This document shows, one piece after another, positions 1-7,813 of a stretch of DNA of 64,000 bases. The notes beneath the pieces are model-generated. The model searched no databases and was not told where the DNA came from. It worked only from the letters and a program-made list of their open reading frames with translations. Within the stretch, counting starts at the first letter, position 1. The number at the start of each line of letters is the position of its first letter. Made by a program: the position numbers and the translations under genes. This DNA comes from Mycobacterium kansasii ATCC 12478 (GTDB taxonomy: Bacteria; Actinomycetota; Actinomycetes; Mycobacteriales; Mycobacteriaceae), in contig NC_022663.1 of NCBI RefSeq assembly GCF_000157895.3, positions 4,030,001-4,094,000 on the forward strand, read 5' to 3'.

Positions 1-660
1 CTGCAACCGGTCGTCGTATCGGCCAACTTCCTGTGGGCGCCGGATCCGGGAGCGATGCGACTGGTCACGTCGATCCGCAAGCGTGGCCGCCGGATCGGCG
101 TCGTCGACGTCGAGCTGACTCAGGGTGAGCGCACCGCGGTGCACGCCGTTGTCACGCTGGGCGAACCAGAGCACCAGGGCTGCGGTGGGGGGACCCCGCT
201 GCTGTCGGCGAACCCGGTCGTGGATCTGATGGCACCCGAACCTCCCGACGATGTCGCGCCGATCGGACCGGGCCACCCGCTGGCCGGACTGGTGCACCTG
301 GGCGAGGGCTGCGACGTGCGGCCGCTGCTGTCGACGCTGCAGCCCGATACCGACGGGCGGCCGCCGGTCATCCAGATGTGGGCGCGCCCGCGCGGGGTGG
401 CTCCTGATCCGCTTTTCGCGCTCATGTGCGGGGATTTGTCGGCGCCGGTCACCTTTGCCGTAGACCGCACCGGCTGGGCGCCGACCGTCCAGCTCACCGC
501 CTTCCTTCGGGCGCTGGTCGCCGACGGCTGGCTGCGGATCATCGCCACCTGCATGGAGATCGGACACGACTGGTTCGACGAGGACCACACCGTCGTCGAC
601 AGCATGGGCCGTCTGGTGGTGCAAGCACGTCAATTGGCGATGGTCCCGGCCGCTGGCTAG
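1..660 (+). CDS. Thioesterase-like hotdog protein, 3' part only
   Basis: The reading frame is open from the first base, so the 5' end lies outside the window and 219 codons are present. The visible part resembles the C-terminal half of TesB/4HBT_3-type acyl-CoA thioesterase-like proteins, with an early strand followed by a block reading MRLVTSIRKRGRRIGVVDVE, typical of the second hotdog repeat. No signal peptide or membrane segment is visible. It sits just upstream of proC on the same strand, matching the order I recall for Rv0499-Rv0500 in M. tuberculosis. Substrate is unknown. An internal ATG at 55 is not taken as the start because the homologous region begins earlier. Confidence 0.75.
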   Translation: MQPVVVSANFLWAPDPGAMRLVTSIRKRGRRIGVVDVELTQGERTAVHAVVTLGEPEHQGCGGGTPLLSANPVVDLMAPEPPDDVAPIGPGHPLAGLVHLGEGCDVRPLLSTLQPDTDGRPPVIQMWARPRGVAPDPLFALMCGDLSAPVTFAVDRTGWAPTVQLTAFLRALVADGWLRIIATCMEIGHDWFDEDHTVVDSMGRLVVQARQLAMVPAAG

Positions 661-676
661 CAGTCCGGGGTCTGCG

Positions 677-1561
677 ATGCTGTGCGGCATGGCAAGAATC
701 GCGATCATCGGTGGGGGCAGTATCGGCGAAGCGTTGCTCTCGGGTTTGCTGCGCGCGGGCCGGCAGGTCAAGGACCTGGTTGTGGCCGAACGGATCCCCG
801 AACGCGCCAAGTACCTGGCCAGCACCTACTCGGTACTGGTCACCTCAGTCAGCGATGCGATCGAGCACGCGACGTTTGTGGTCGTCGCGGTGAAACCGGC
901 CGACGTCGAGACGGTGATTGGGGACTTGGCGGCAGCGGCCACGGGCGCCGGAAGCGACAGTGTCGAGCAGGTGTTCGTCACGGTCGCCGCGGGTGTCACG
1001 ACCTCCTACTTCGAATCCAAGCTGCCGGCGGGCACGCCGGTGATCCGGGCAATGCCGAACGCCGCCGCACTGGTGGGAGCCGGGGTCACCGCGCTGGCCA
1101 AGGGGCGCTTCGTCACCCCGCAACAGCTGAAGGAGGTGTCCGCGCTCTTCGATGCCGTCGGCGTCGTGCTGAACGTTCCGGAGCAGCAGTTGGACGCGGT
1201 GACCGCGGTGTCGGGCTCCGGGCCGGCGTATTTCTTCCTGCTGGTCGAGGCCTTGGTCGACGCCGGCGTCGCGGTGGGCTTGAGCCGTCAGGTGGCCACC
1301 GAGCTGACCGCGCAGACCCTGGCCGGGTCGACGGCGATGCTGCTGGAGCGGATGGAGCAAGAGCGTCCGGCCGCCGGCGAGCCGGCGGGGTTGCGGGTCG
1401 ACACCACGGCGCTGCAACTGCGGGCGTCGGTCACCTCCCCCGGTGGGACGACCGCCGCCGCGCTGCGCGAGCTGGAAAAAGGCGGGTTTCGGGGGGTCGT
1501 CGACGCGGCCGTCCACGCCGCCAAAAGCCGCTCTGAGCAGCTAAGAATTACATCGGAATAA
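677..1561 (+). CDS. proC: Pyrroline-5-carboxylate reductase
   Basis: This enzyme reduces 1-pyrroline-5-carboxylate to proline with NAD(P)H, the last step of proline synthesis in the cytoplasm. The 294-residue protein has the N-terminal Rossmann motif IAIIGGGSIGEALL at about residue 6. It also has the ProC signature region near residue 175 (AVSGSGPAYFFLLVEAL) and a C-terminal SPGGTTAAALRELE block. Length matches the family. The ATG at 677 was chosen because it matches the recalled mycobacterial N-terminus; a second ATG nine bases from the Rossmann strand is possible. It follows the thioesterase-like gene by 16 bases and probably belongs to the same transcript. Confidence 0.95.
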   Translation: MLCGMARIAIIGGGSIGEALLSGLLRAGRQVKDLVVAERIPERAKYLASTYSVLVTSVSDAIEHATFVVVAVKPADVETVIGDLAAAATGAGSDSVEQVFVTVAAGVTTSYFESKLPAGTPVIRAMPNAAALVGAGVTALAKGRFVTPQQLKEVSALFDAVGVVLNVPEQQLDAVTAVSGSGPAYFFLLVEALVDAGVAVGLSRQVATELTAQTLAGSTAMLLERMEQERPAAGEPAGLRVDTTALQLRASVTSPGGTTAAALRELEKGGFRGVVDAAVHAAKSRSEQLRITSE

Positions 1562-1701
1562 TTCGGGAATTTTGAACTGATTTCCTCTCACCAGTACCAA
1601 TAACCCCACTAGTCCCGCTATTCTCCTCTTTGTATGCACGTGTGGGTGCCAGCGGAGGGGAAGCCGCTGGCATTGCGCGTGCCTGACATGATTGGGTTGC
1701 G

Positions 1702-1959
1702 ATGACGTCAACGAACGGGCCATCAGCACGGGATTCCGCAGGTAAATCGGTGCGGGACAGCGGCACGGGGGAAGGCCAGCAGGCCGGTACACAATTCCTC
1801 ACCGTGGCCGAGGTGGCTTCGCTGATGCGGGTCTCGAAGATGACTGTGTACCGGCTGGTGCACAACGGCGAGTTGCCCGCGGTTCGGGTCGGGCGGTCTT
1901 TCCGGGTGCATGCCAAGGCCGTCCACGACATGCTGCAGACCTCGTACTTCGCCGGCTAG
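1702..1959 (+). CDS. Small helix-turn-helix (BldC/excisionase-type) DNA-binding protein
   Basis: An 85-residue protein whose second half is a single MerR-type winged helix (HTH_17). The run FLTVAEVASLMRVSKMTVYR is followed by a wing with VGRSFRVHAKAV. This is the architecture of actinobacterial BldC and of phage excisionases. The first 30 residues are Ser/Gly-rich and probably disordered. Orthologues sit after proC in other mycobacteria (Rv0500A). It probably acts as a transcriptional regulator, possibly of the neighbouring envelope genes. No integrase or attachment site is nearby, so an excisionase role is unlikely. Confidence 0.85.
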   Translation: MTSTNGPSARDSAGKSVRDSGTGEGQQAGTQFLTVAEVASLMRVSKMTVYRLVHNGELPAVRVGRSFRVHAKAVHDMLQTSYFAG

Positions 1960-2087
1960 CCAGCAGCGCCGGGCGGGCTGCCACGGGTCTGCGTCGCCAG
2001 GCCCGGCGGCCACCAATGGCGCCGGTTTGGTGTTGGGTGCGGCGGGCTGGGTAAAGTGACTGGGTCCTTTGTAGTCATTGGTAGTCC

Positions 2088-2105
2088 CTTGTAAACATTG
2101 ACAAG
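2088..2105. promoter_or_regulatory. 18-bp imperfect palindrome upstream of bS22
   Basis: The sequence CTTGTAAACATTGACAAG pairs at seven of nine positions about its centre. It lies 25 bases before the bS22 start codon, in a locally AT-richer stretch that also has the near-repeats GTAGTCATTG and GTAGTCCCTTG just upstream. It could be an operator for the bS22 transcript. No regulator is assigned. Confidence 0.35.
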
Positions 2106-2130
2106 CGGGCATGGTCAGGTAGCGGAGTCC

Positions 2131-2232
2131 ATGGGTTCAGTAATCAAGAAGCGGCGCAAGCGCATGTCGAAGAAAAAGCACCGCAAGCTGCTGCGCCGCA
2201 CCCGGGTACAGCGCAGGAAACTCGGCAAGTAA
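2131..2232 (+). CDS. Small ribosomal protein bS22 (mS38/AURKAIP1-type)
   Basis: A 33-residue, extremely basic protein beginning [20 protein letters not shown] and ending RRKLGK. The Lys/Arg-rich sequence with the [16 protein letters not shown] core is the COX24/AURKAIP1 C-terminal motif. It corresponds to the mycobacterial 30S protein bS22 seen in cryo-EM ribosome structures, and to Rv0500B by position. It probably wedges into 16S rRNA of the small subunit. The start is fixed by the ATG and the conserved N-terminus; a GGAG-like stretch (gcggag) lies a few bases upstream. It is easily missed by automatic gene callers because of its length. Confidence 0.9.
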
Positions 2233-2298
2233 GGCCCGACCGGCCCCAGTTGACGCGTACCGTCACCGGCTTGTAACGCTGCTGTCTCTCGTCGCCGC

Positions 2299-2304
2299 TA
2301 GGCT
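2299..2304 (+). promoter_or_regulatory. -10 hexamer of a probable leaderless promoter (galE2-like gene)
   Basis: TAGGCT fits the mycobacterial SigA -10 pattern TANNNT and is followed by exactly six bases and then the GTG start at 2311. That spacing places the transcription start on the start codon, as in leaderless mycobacterial mRNAs. No Shine-Dalgarno sequence precedes the GTG. Confidence 0.5.
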
Positions 2305-2310
2305 GTCGGG

Positions 2311-3447
2311 GTGAACTCATCGAGCGGCCAGGGGGGCGGCGCCGGAGGAATCGGCGGCCGCAAAGACGACACCGTGCACTACCCCAAGGTGGTGCTGGTT
2401 ACCGGTGCGTGCCGGTTTCTGGGCGGCTACCTGACCGCCCGGCTGGCGCAGAACCCGATGATCAACTCGGTGATCGCGGTGGATGCGATCGCGCCCAGCA
2501 AGGACATGCTGCGTCGCATGGGCCGGGCCGAGTTCGTCCGCGCCGACATTCGTAATCCCTTCATTGCCAAGGTGATTCGAAACGGCGATGTCGACACTGT
2601 GGTGCACGCGGCGGCGGCTTCCTATGCGCCGCGGTCCGGCGGAAGTGCGGCGTTGAAGGAAATCAACGTGATGGGCGCTATGCAGCTGTTCGCGGCTTGC
2701 CAGAAGTCACCCTCGGTTCGCCGCGTCGTGCTGAAGTCCACGTCCGAGGTCTACGGCTCGAGCCCACACGACCCGGTGGTGTTCACCGAGGACAGCACCA
2801 GCCGTCGACCCTTCCGCGAGGGTTTCGCCAAGGACAGTCTCGATATCGAGGGGTATGCGCGCGGGCTGGGCCGGCGTCGGTCCGATATCGCGGTGGCCAT
2901 CTTGCGGTTGGCCAACATGATCGGCCCTGCGATGGACACCACGCTGTCGCGGTATCTTGCCGGGCCATTCGTGCCCACGATGTTCGGCCGCGACGCACGC
3001 TTGCAATTGCTGCACGAGCAGGACGCGCTGGGTGCTCTGGAGCGCGCTGCGATGGCCGGCAAAGCCGGCACCTTCAACATCGGTGCCGACGGCATCATCA
3101 TGCTGTCGCAGGCGATCCGCCGAGCCGGCCGAATTCCGTTGCCGGTACCGGGATTTGGAGTGTGGGCGCTTGATTCGCTGAGACGAGCCAACGGATACAC
3201 CGAGATCAACCGCGAGCAATTCGACTATTTGAGTTACGGCAGGGTGATGGACACCACCAGAATGCGTTCCGAACTTGGCTATCAGCCTAAGTGGACGACG
3301 GCCGAGGCTTTCGACGACTACGTTCGGGGCCGTGGCCTAACTCCCATTATCGATCCGCATCGGGTACGCTCCTGGGAGGGTCGCGCGATCGCGTTAGCGC
3401 AACGGTGGGGAACCCGGAAGCCAATTCCATGGGTGGGGGTCAGGTAG
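2311..3447 (+). CDS. NAD-dependent epimerase/dehydratase family protein (GalE2-like)
   Basis: A 378-residue extended short-chain dehydrogenase/reductase. After about 25 Gly-rich residues comes the nucleotide-binding region VLVTGACRFLGGYLTARL. Further on are DVDTVVHAAA and STSEVYGSS blocks typical of sugar-nucleotide epimerases. The usual YxxxK catalytic pair is not evident: the aligned stretch reads EGYARGLGRRR, keeping Tyr but not Lys. Classic UDP-galactose epimerase chemistry is therefore doubtful, although the same feature occurs in the recalled orthologue Rv0501. The GTG start follows a probable leaderless promoter. The acyltransferase gene begins 15 bases downstream, suggesting co-transcription and a role in envelope glycolipid synthesis. 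Confidence 0.8.
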   Translation: MNSSSGQGGGAGGIGGRKDDTVHYPKVVLVTGACRFLGGYLTARLAQNPMINSVIAVDAIAPSKDMLRRMGRAEFVRADIRNPFIAKVIRNGDVDTVVHAAAASYAPRSGGSAALKEINVMGAMQLFAACQKSPSVRRVVLKSTSEVYGSSPHDPVVFTEDSTSRRPFREGFAKDSLDIEGYARGLGRRRSDIAVAILRLANMIGPAMDTTLSRYLAGPFVPTMFGRDARLQLLHEQDALGALERAAMAGKAGTFNIGADGIIMLSQAIRRAGRIPLPVPGFGVWALDSLRRANGYTEINREQFDYLSYGRVMDTTRMRSELGYQPKWTTAEAFDDYVRGRGLTPIIDPHRVRSWEGRAIALAQRWGTRKPIPWVGVR

Positions 3448-3462
3448 ATTTGGGTAGCTATC

Positions 3463-4539
3463 GTGGCGGGTGAGACCAGAGCGAATGTCATTCCACTGCA
3501 CAGTAATCGGGGTCGGGTAGCCGCGCGCCGCCGTGCCGGTCAACGCGCCGACGCGTCCCGTGAGCACCCGTCGTTGCTGTCCGATCCGAACGGCCGGGCA
3601 TCGGCCGAACAGATCGCCGCAGTGGTCCGTGAAATCGACGAGCATCGACGTGCCGCGGGTGCGACGGGAGTTCCCGGGTCGGGCGAAGCGCCCCTCAGCG
3701 ATCTTGCGCAGCGTGTCGCCGCGGTCGCCGGATTCCTGCGGCAACGACTGACCGGTGATTACAGCGTCGACGAATTCGGATTCGACCCGCATTTCAATGA
3801 CGCGATCGTTCGGCCTTTGCTGAGGTTTTTCTTCAGGTCATGGTTCCGCGTGGAAGTCAGCGGAATCGAGAACCTTCCGAGCGATGGCGCTGCGCTGTTG
3901 GTGGCAAACCATGCCGGAGTGTTGCCGTTCGACGGGCTAATGCTTTCGGTGGCGGTTCACGACGAACATCCCGCCCACCGGGATCTGCGGCTGCTGGCCG
4001 CCGACATGGTGTTCGACCTGCCCGTGGTGGGCGAGGCCGCCCGCAAGGCAGGGCACACCATGGCCTGCACCACCGACGCGCACCGACTGCTGGCCTCGGG
4101 CGAGCTCACGGCCGTGTTCCCCGAAGGTTACAAGGGCCTGGGTAAGCGCTTCGAGGACCGTTACCGCCTGCAGAGATTCGGACGCGGCGGCTTCGTATCG
4201 GCGGCGCTGCGTACCCAGGCGCCGATTGTGCCGTGCTCGATCATCGGGTCGGAGGAGATCTACCCGATGCTCACCGATGTCAAATTGCTGGCACGACTGT
4301 TCGGTTTGCCCTATTTCCCGGTCACTCCGCTGTTCCCGTTGGCCGGCCCCGCCGGACTGGTTCCGCTGCCGTCGAAATGGCGCATCGCGTTCGGGGAGCC
4401 CATCCACACGGCCGACTACGCGACCACCGACGCCGAGGACCCGATGGTCACCTTCGAGTTGACCGATCAGGTGCGTGAGACCATTCAGCAGACGCTGTAC
4501 CGGTTGCTGGCCGGGCGCCGCAACATTTTCCTAGGCTGA
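3463..4539 (+). CDS. PlsC-type acyltransferase
   Basis: A 358-residue lysophospholipid-acyltransferase family protein (Rv0502-like). The first ~100 residues are basic and variable. The catalytic domain starts near residue 130 with a hydrophobic stretch, followed by LLVANHAGVLPFDG, where the His and Asp are separated by six residues rather than the canonical four. It continues with the FPEGYKGLGKRFEDRY block III region and an IVPCSIIGSEE block IV region. The family transfers acyl groups to glycerophosphate or related acceptors at the membrane. GTG at 3463 is the start. It lies 15 bases after the epimerase-like gene, and both converge on cmaA2 across a strong inverted repeat. Confidence 0.8.
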   Translation: MAGETRANVIPLHSNRGRVAARRRAGQRADASREHPSLLSDPNGRASAEQIAAVVREIDEHRRAAGATGVPGSGEAPLSDLAQRVAAVAGFLRQRLTGDYSVDEFGFDPHFNDAIVRPLLRFFFRSWFRVEVSGIENLPSDGAALLVANHAGVLPFDGLMLSVAVHDEHPAHRDLRLLAADMVFDLPVVGEAARKAGHTMACTTDAHRLLASGELTAVFPEGYKGLGKRFEDRYRLQRFGRGGFVSAALRTQAPIVPCSIIGSEEIYPMLTDVKLLARLFGLPYFPVTPLFPLAGPAGLVPLPSKWRIAFGEPIHTADYATTDAEDPMVTFELTDQVRETIQQTLYRLLAGRRNIFLG

Positions 4540-4566
4540 GGTCCCGGGCGCGGGCTGCTGGGCGTG

Positions 4567-4626
4567 CGCAAACGTAACGCCAGGGCGAAAATCCGGGCCG
4601 GAATTCGCCGCAGCGTTACGTTCGCG
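4567..4626. terminator. Inverted repeat between convergent genes (bidirectional terminator)
   Basis: Arms cgcaaacgtaacgc (4567-4580) and gcgttacgttcgcg (4613-4626) pair at 13 of 14 positions. Inner bases (agggcgaaa with attcgccg) extend the pairing. It lies exactly between the convergent ends of the acyltransferase and cmaA2. No U-tract is present, as is common in mycobacteria. Confidence 0.6.
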
Positions 4627-4646
4627 ACTGAAGCAAAATGCGGGCG

Positions 4647-5555
4647 CTACTTCACCAAAGTGAACTGGCAAACGTCGGTGTAGTGGTCGCGGAACAGGTC
4701 CGAGCAACCCCGCAGGTAGTGCATATAGATGTCGTAGGTCTCCTGCCCCTTCAGGGCGATCGCCTCGTCCTTGTGTGCCTCGAGCGCATCGGCCCAGGCG
4801 TTCAGCGTCGGAACGTAGTTGGAGCCGATGCGGTGGTAGCGCTCGACCTTCCAGCCGGCGTTGGACGAGTAGTGGTCGACCTGCGAGATCCGCGGCAACC
4901 GACCGCCTGGGAAGATCTCGGTCAGGATGAACTTGATGAAGCGCAGCAGGCTCATCGGCGACGTCAAGCCGAGCTCCTTGGCTTCGTCGGCATCCGGGAT
5001 GATGATCGTGTGTAGCAGCATCCGGCCGTCGTCGGGCGTCAAGCTGTAGTACTTCTTGAAGAAGGTGTCGTAGCGCTCGAACCCGGCGTCGCCGGCGCCG
5101 TCGGCGAAGTGCTCGAACGCGCCGAGTGACACGATGCGGTCGACCGGCTCGTCGAATTCCTCCCAGCCCTGGATCCGCACCTCTTTGCGGCGGGGGCTGT
5201 CGATCTCTTCGAACTTCGCCACGTCGTGGGCGTACTGGTTCTCACTGAGCGTCAGGCCGATCACGTTGACGTCGTACTCCTGCACGGCGTGGCGCATGGT
5301 GGCGCCCCAGCCGCAGCCGATGTCGAGCAGCGTCATGCCCGGCTCGAGGTTCAGCTTGTCCAGGGCAAGTTTGCGTTTGGCGTACTGCGCCTCTTCCAGC
5401 GTCATATTGGGGCGCTCTTCGAAGTACGCGCAGCTGTACGTCATCGACGGGTCAAGCCAAAGCTTGAAGAATTCGTTGGATTTGTCGTAGTGGGAACGGA
5501 CTGCTTCGACCGGCGGCTTGAGCTGCGTGCCACCCGTTTCACCCTGAGACGTCAT
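4647..5555 (-). CDS. cmaA2: Cyclopropane mycolic acid synthase
   Basis: S-adenosylmethionine-dependent methyltransferase that introduces the trans (and contributes to cis) cyclopropane ring of mycolic acids in M. tuberculosis. The 302-residue protein, the same length as the recalled CmaA2, contains the SAM motif MTLLDIGCGWGATMRH near residue 66 and the blocks IGLTLSENQY and VSLGAFEHFADG. The C-terminus reads DLFRDHYTDVCQFTLVK. ATG at 5555 gives the conserved N-terminus MTSQG; an upstream ATG at 5582 would add nine residues and is not preferred. It is followed upstream by a Had-type hydratase gene 33 bases away, consistent with a lipid-synthesis unit. Presence of cmaA2 points to a mycolate-cyclopropanating slow grower. 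Confidence 0.95.
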   Translation of the reverse strand: MTSQGETGGTQLKPPVEAVRSHYDKSNEFFKLWLDPSMTYSCAYFEERPNMTLEEAQYAKRKLALDKLNLEPGMTLLDIGCGWGATMRHAVQEYDVNVIGLTLSENQYAHDVAKFEEIDSPRRKEVRIQGWEEFDEPVDRIVSLGAFEHFADGAGDAGFERYDTFFKKYYSLTPDDGRMLLHTIIIPDADEAKELGLTSPMSLLRFIKFILTEIFPGGRLPRISQVDHYSSNAGWKVERYHRIGSNYVPTLNAWADALEAHKDEAIALKGQETYDIYMHYLRGCSDLFRDHYTDVCQFTLVK

Positions 5556-5588
5556 TGAACGGACCCTACCTTCTTGCTTCAACTTGTT

Positions 5589-6089
5589 TCAAATAGCTGC
5601 AATTGCCGCCACGGTGGCATCGGCCTCGGCCTCGTGGTGCGCTGCTTCCCCCAACATGGTGACGACGCCGGTAGCGACCGGCTTGCCGTCGGCATCTGTG
5701 ACTTCACTTCGAATCTCGGCGAGCACTGTGCCGTGTGACTCAATCACAGAGTCTAGATAAGTATGGAAGAAGAGTTTGTCGCCGGCCAGGATCGGCCGGT
5801 GGAAACGGAACTTCTGGTCGCGATGAAACACCCGGGCGATATTGATCGGAATGCTGAACTTGGTGAAAATCTCCATCTGCACGCGCCGTCCGGCGACCGC
5901 CAGGAAGGTCGGCGGGGCCACCAATGCGGGATAGCCCGCGTCGGCCGCGGCCGCATCGTCGTAGTGCGCCGGATGCTCGTCGTTGACCGCCGCCGCGAAC
6001 TCGCGGATCTTCTCCCGCCCGACTTCGAAATAGTCCGGGGCGCGGTAGTTCTTGCCGATGAGTCCTTCGGCTTCCTGGGGGACTGTCAT
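5589..6089 (-). CDS. MaoC-like (R)-hydratase, HadA/HadC type
   Basis: A 166-residue single hotdog protein resembling the (3R)-hydroxyacyl-ACP dehydratase subunits HadA and HadC of mycobacterial FAS-II (Rv0504c by position). The N-terminus has the Had-family FEVGREKIREFAAAV block. The stretch NDEHPAHYDD shows an Asp-x4-His spacing like MaoC hydratases. A central helix APPTFLAVAGRRVQ and a second part with FHRPILAGDKLFFHTYLDSV complete the fold. ATG at 6089 is chosen because homology starts there. Its exact acyl substrate, and whether it pairs with a HadB-type partner, cannot be read from the sequence. Confidence 0.85.
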   Translation of the reverse strand: MTVPQEAEGLIGKNYRAPDYFEVGREKIREFAAAVNDEHPAHYDDAAAADAGYPALVAPPTFLAVAGRRVQMEIFTKFSIPINIARVFHRDQKFRFHRPILAGDKLFFHTYLDSVIESHGTVLAEIRSEVTDADGKPVATGVVTMLGEAAHHEAEADATVAAIAAI

Positions 6090-6133
6090 GCCGCTTGCTC
6101 TCTGTTCGAATGTGTGCTCAGCGGCGCAGCTTA

Positions 6134-7051
6134 TCAGCGTGATTGTCGTCGGGACGCCAGAGCCGCCAACGCGCCGCCGGCCGCGCCCAGCGCCAGGGCC
6201 GACGGCACCCCGATCCGAGCGGCCTTGCGCGCGGTGCGGAAATCCCGAATTTCCCATCCCCGTTCGCGGGCCACGCTGCGCAATCGCGAATCCGGGTTGA
6301 TGGCGACGGCGGTGCCCACCAGCGACAGCATCGGCACGTCGTTGTAGCTGTCGGAATACGCGGTGCAGCGTTTGAGGTTGAGACCCTCCCGGATGGCCAG
6401 CGAACGCACCGCGTGAGCCTTGCCGGTGCCATGCAGGATGTCGCCGACCAGCCGGCCGGTGAACACCCCGTCGACGGACTCCGCGACCGTGCCCAGCGCG
6501 CCGGTCAGGCCGAGTCGGCGGGCGATCGTCGCCGCGAGCTCGTAGGGCGTGGCGGTGATCAGCCAAACCTGCTGACCGGCATCGAGATGCATCTGGGTGA
6601 GCTCGCGGGTGCCCGGCCAGATCTTGTCGGCGATGAATTCGTCGTAAATGTCCTCGCCCAGGTTCACCAGTTCGGCCACCGAACGGCCCTCGATGAAGGC
6701 CAGCGCCTTACGCCGCCCGGCGGCGACGTCGTCGCTGTTCTCCACGCCGAGCAGCTGGAACTTGGCCTGCGCATAGACGAAGCCCAGGACGTCGCGGTAG
6801 GTGAAGTAATGACGGGCGGCCAGCCCCCGGCCGAAGTGCACCGCGGACGAGCCCTGGACCAGAGTGTTGTCCACGTCGAAGAACGCCGCCGCGGTCAGGT
6901 CGATCGGCGGCTGCGGACGATCCTGCGTAGCGGCGGTGGCGCGCATGCCGTCCAGCGCGCGTTCGGCGCTGGCGTTTGCGGCCACCGACTCCAGGTCGGC
7001 GCCGGTGATGCGATTCGAGGTGCCCAGATCACCCAGATCAGAGGAAGCCAT
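6134..7051 (-). CDS. serB: HAD-family phosphatase, SerB type
   Basis: A 305-residue HAD-superfamily hydrolase of the phosphoserine phosphatase (SerB1) group. Motif I is FFDVDNTLVQG near residue 59, with the nucleophile and acid/base Asp residues. Motif II is the LITATPYE region and motif III is YSDSYNDVPML. About 50 polar residues precede the domain, and the C-terminus carries a short hydrophobic Ala/Gly stretch (about residues 277-298) that may be a membrane anchor. The natural substrate could be phosphoserine or another small phosphate ester. It is the upstream gene of the minus-strand set serB-Had-cmaA2, with a 44-base gap to the hydratase gene. Confidence 0.8.
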   Translation of the reverse strand: MASSDLGDLGTSNRITGADLESVAANASAERALDGMRATAATQDRPQPPIDLTAAAFFDVDNTLVQGSSAVHFGRGLAARHYFTYRDVLGFVYAQAKFQLLGVENSDDVAAGRRKALAFIEGRSVAELVNLGEDIYDEFIADKIWPGTRELTQMHLDAGQQVWLITATPYELAATIARRLGLTGALGTVAESVDGVFTGRLVGDILHGTGKAHAVRSLAIREGLNLKRCTAYSDSYNDVPMLSLVGTAVAINPDSRLRSVARERGWEIRDFRTARKAARIGVPSALALGAAGGALAALASRRQSR

Positions 7052-7207
7052 CAGAAACCTCTCACAATCGCGGTACCCGGCCGGTGGGCGACACTTCGGC
7101 CAACATAAACCCTATCCGGCAAATGTGTTGGGGAGGTTTTCCAGGCTGGCGCGCGACGAACACGGGCCGGGATCCGAGTTTATCAACGATGTTGCGAGCC
7201 GCACTTC

Positions 7208-7213
7208 TACAGT
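7208..7213 (+). promoter_or_regulatory. -10 hexamer of a probable leaderless promoter (2Fe-2S subunit gene)
   Basis: TACAGT matches TANNNT and is separated by six bases from the GTG at 7220. This places the expected transcription start on the start codon, and no Shine-Dalgarno sequence is present. Confidence 0.5.
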
Positions 7214-7219
7214 GGATCC

Positions 7220-7810
7220 GTGGACGACCGACTTGGGTTCCGAGTCAATCGCCGGACGTTCGTGGGTGCCTCCGTCGCCGTGGGCGGTGTCGTCGCCGTC
7301 ACCACCGTTGCCGGATCTGAGCGAACCGTCCAGGACGAAATCCACACCGCTGTGGTGCGGGCCGAGATCAACGGCGAACCTCGAGAAATCGTCGTCGACA
7401 CCCGCACGTCGTTACTGGACATGCTGCGCGAGCGGGCGGGTCTGCCCGGCACCAAGAAGGCCTGCGACCACGGTGCGTGCGGTGCCTGCACGGTGCTGGT
7501 CGACGGTCGGCGGATCAACTCCTGCCTGACTCTGGCGGTCATGCACGAGGGTGCCCAGATCACCACCATCGAGGGCTTGGCCGGTTCGGGCGGCCGACTC
7601 CATCCTCTGCAACAAGCGTTCATCGATGAGGACGCCTTCCAGTGCGGCTACTGCACCGCCGGCCAAATCATGTCCGGCGTCGGTTGTATCGCCGAAGGGC
7701 ACGCGGGTTCGCCCGCGGAAATACGAGAGTGGATGAGCGGCAACATCTGTCGTTGCGGTGCCTACCCCAACATCGTCAAGGCGGTCGCAACTGTGGCACG
7801 AGACCGGTAG
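7220..7810 (+). CDS. Tat-exported 2Fe-2S subunit of molybdenum hydroxylase (PaoA-like)
   Basis: A 196-residue iron-sulfur subunit of a xanthine-oxidase-family enzyme. A twin-arginine signal is visible at residues 8-30 (VNRRTFVGASVAVGGVV). The ferredoxin-type cluster cysteines are in ACDHGACGACTVLVDG plus a later Cys in INSCL. The second cluster cysteines are in FQCGYC and NICRCGAY. This matches PaoA (YagT) of the periplasmic aldehyde oxidoreductase PaoABC, in which only the small subunit carries a Tat signal and the folded complex is carried across with it. The FAD subunit starts four bases downstream. The three-gene set is not in the M. tuberculosis backbone as I recall it, so it looks accessory. 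Confidence 0.9.
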   Translation: MDDRLGFRVNRRTFVGASVAVGGVVAVTTVAGSERTVQDEIHTAVVRAEINGEPREIVVDTRTSLLDMLRERAGLPGTKKACDHGACGACTVLVDGRRINSCLTLAVMHEGAQITTIEGLAGSGGRLHPLQQAFIDEDAFQCGYCTAGQIMSGVGCIAEGHAGSPAEIREWMSGNICRCGAYPNIVKAVATVARDR

Positions 7811-7813
7811 CAC

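Noticed and set aside
1702..1959. Excisionase of an integrated element
   Set aside because: No integrase, repeats or phage genes nearby, and the gene is at a conserved backbone position as a BldC-type regulator.
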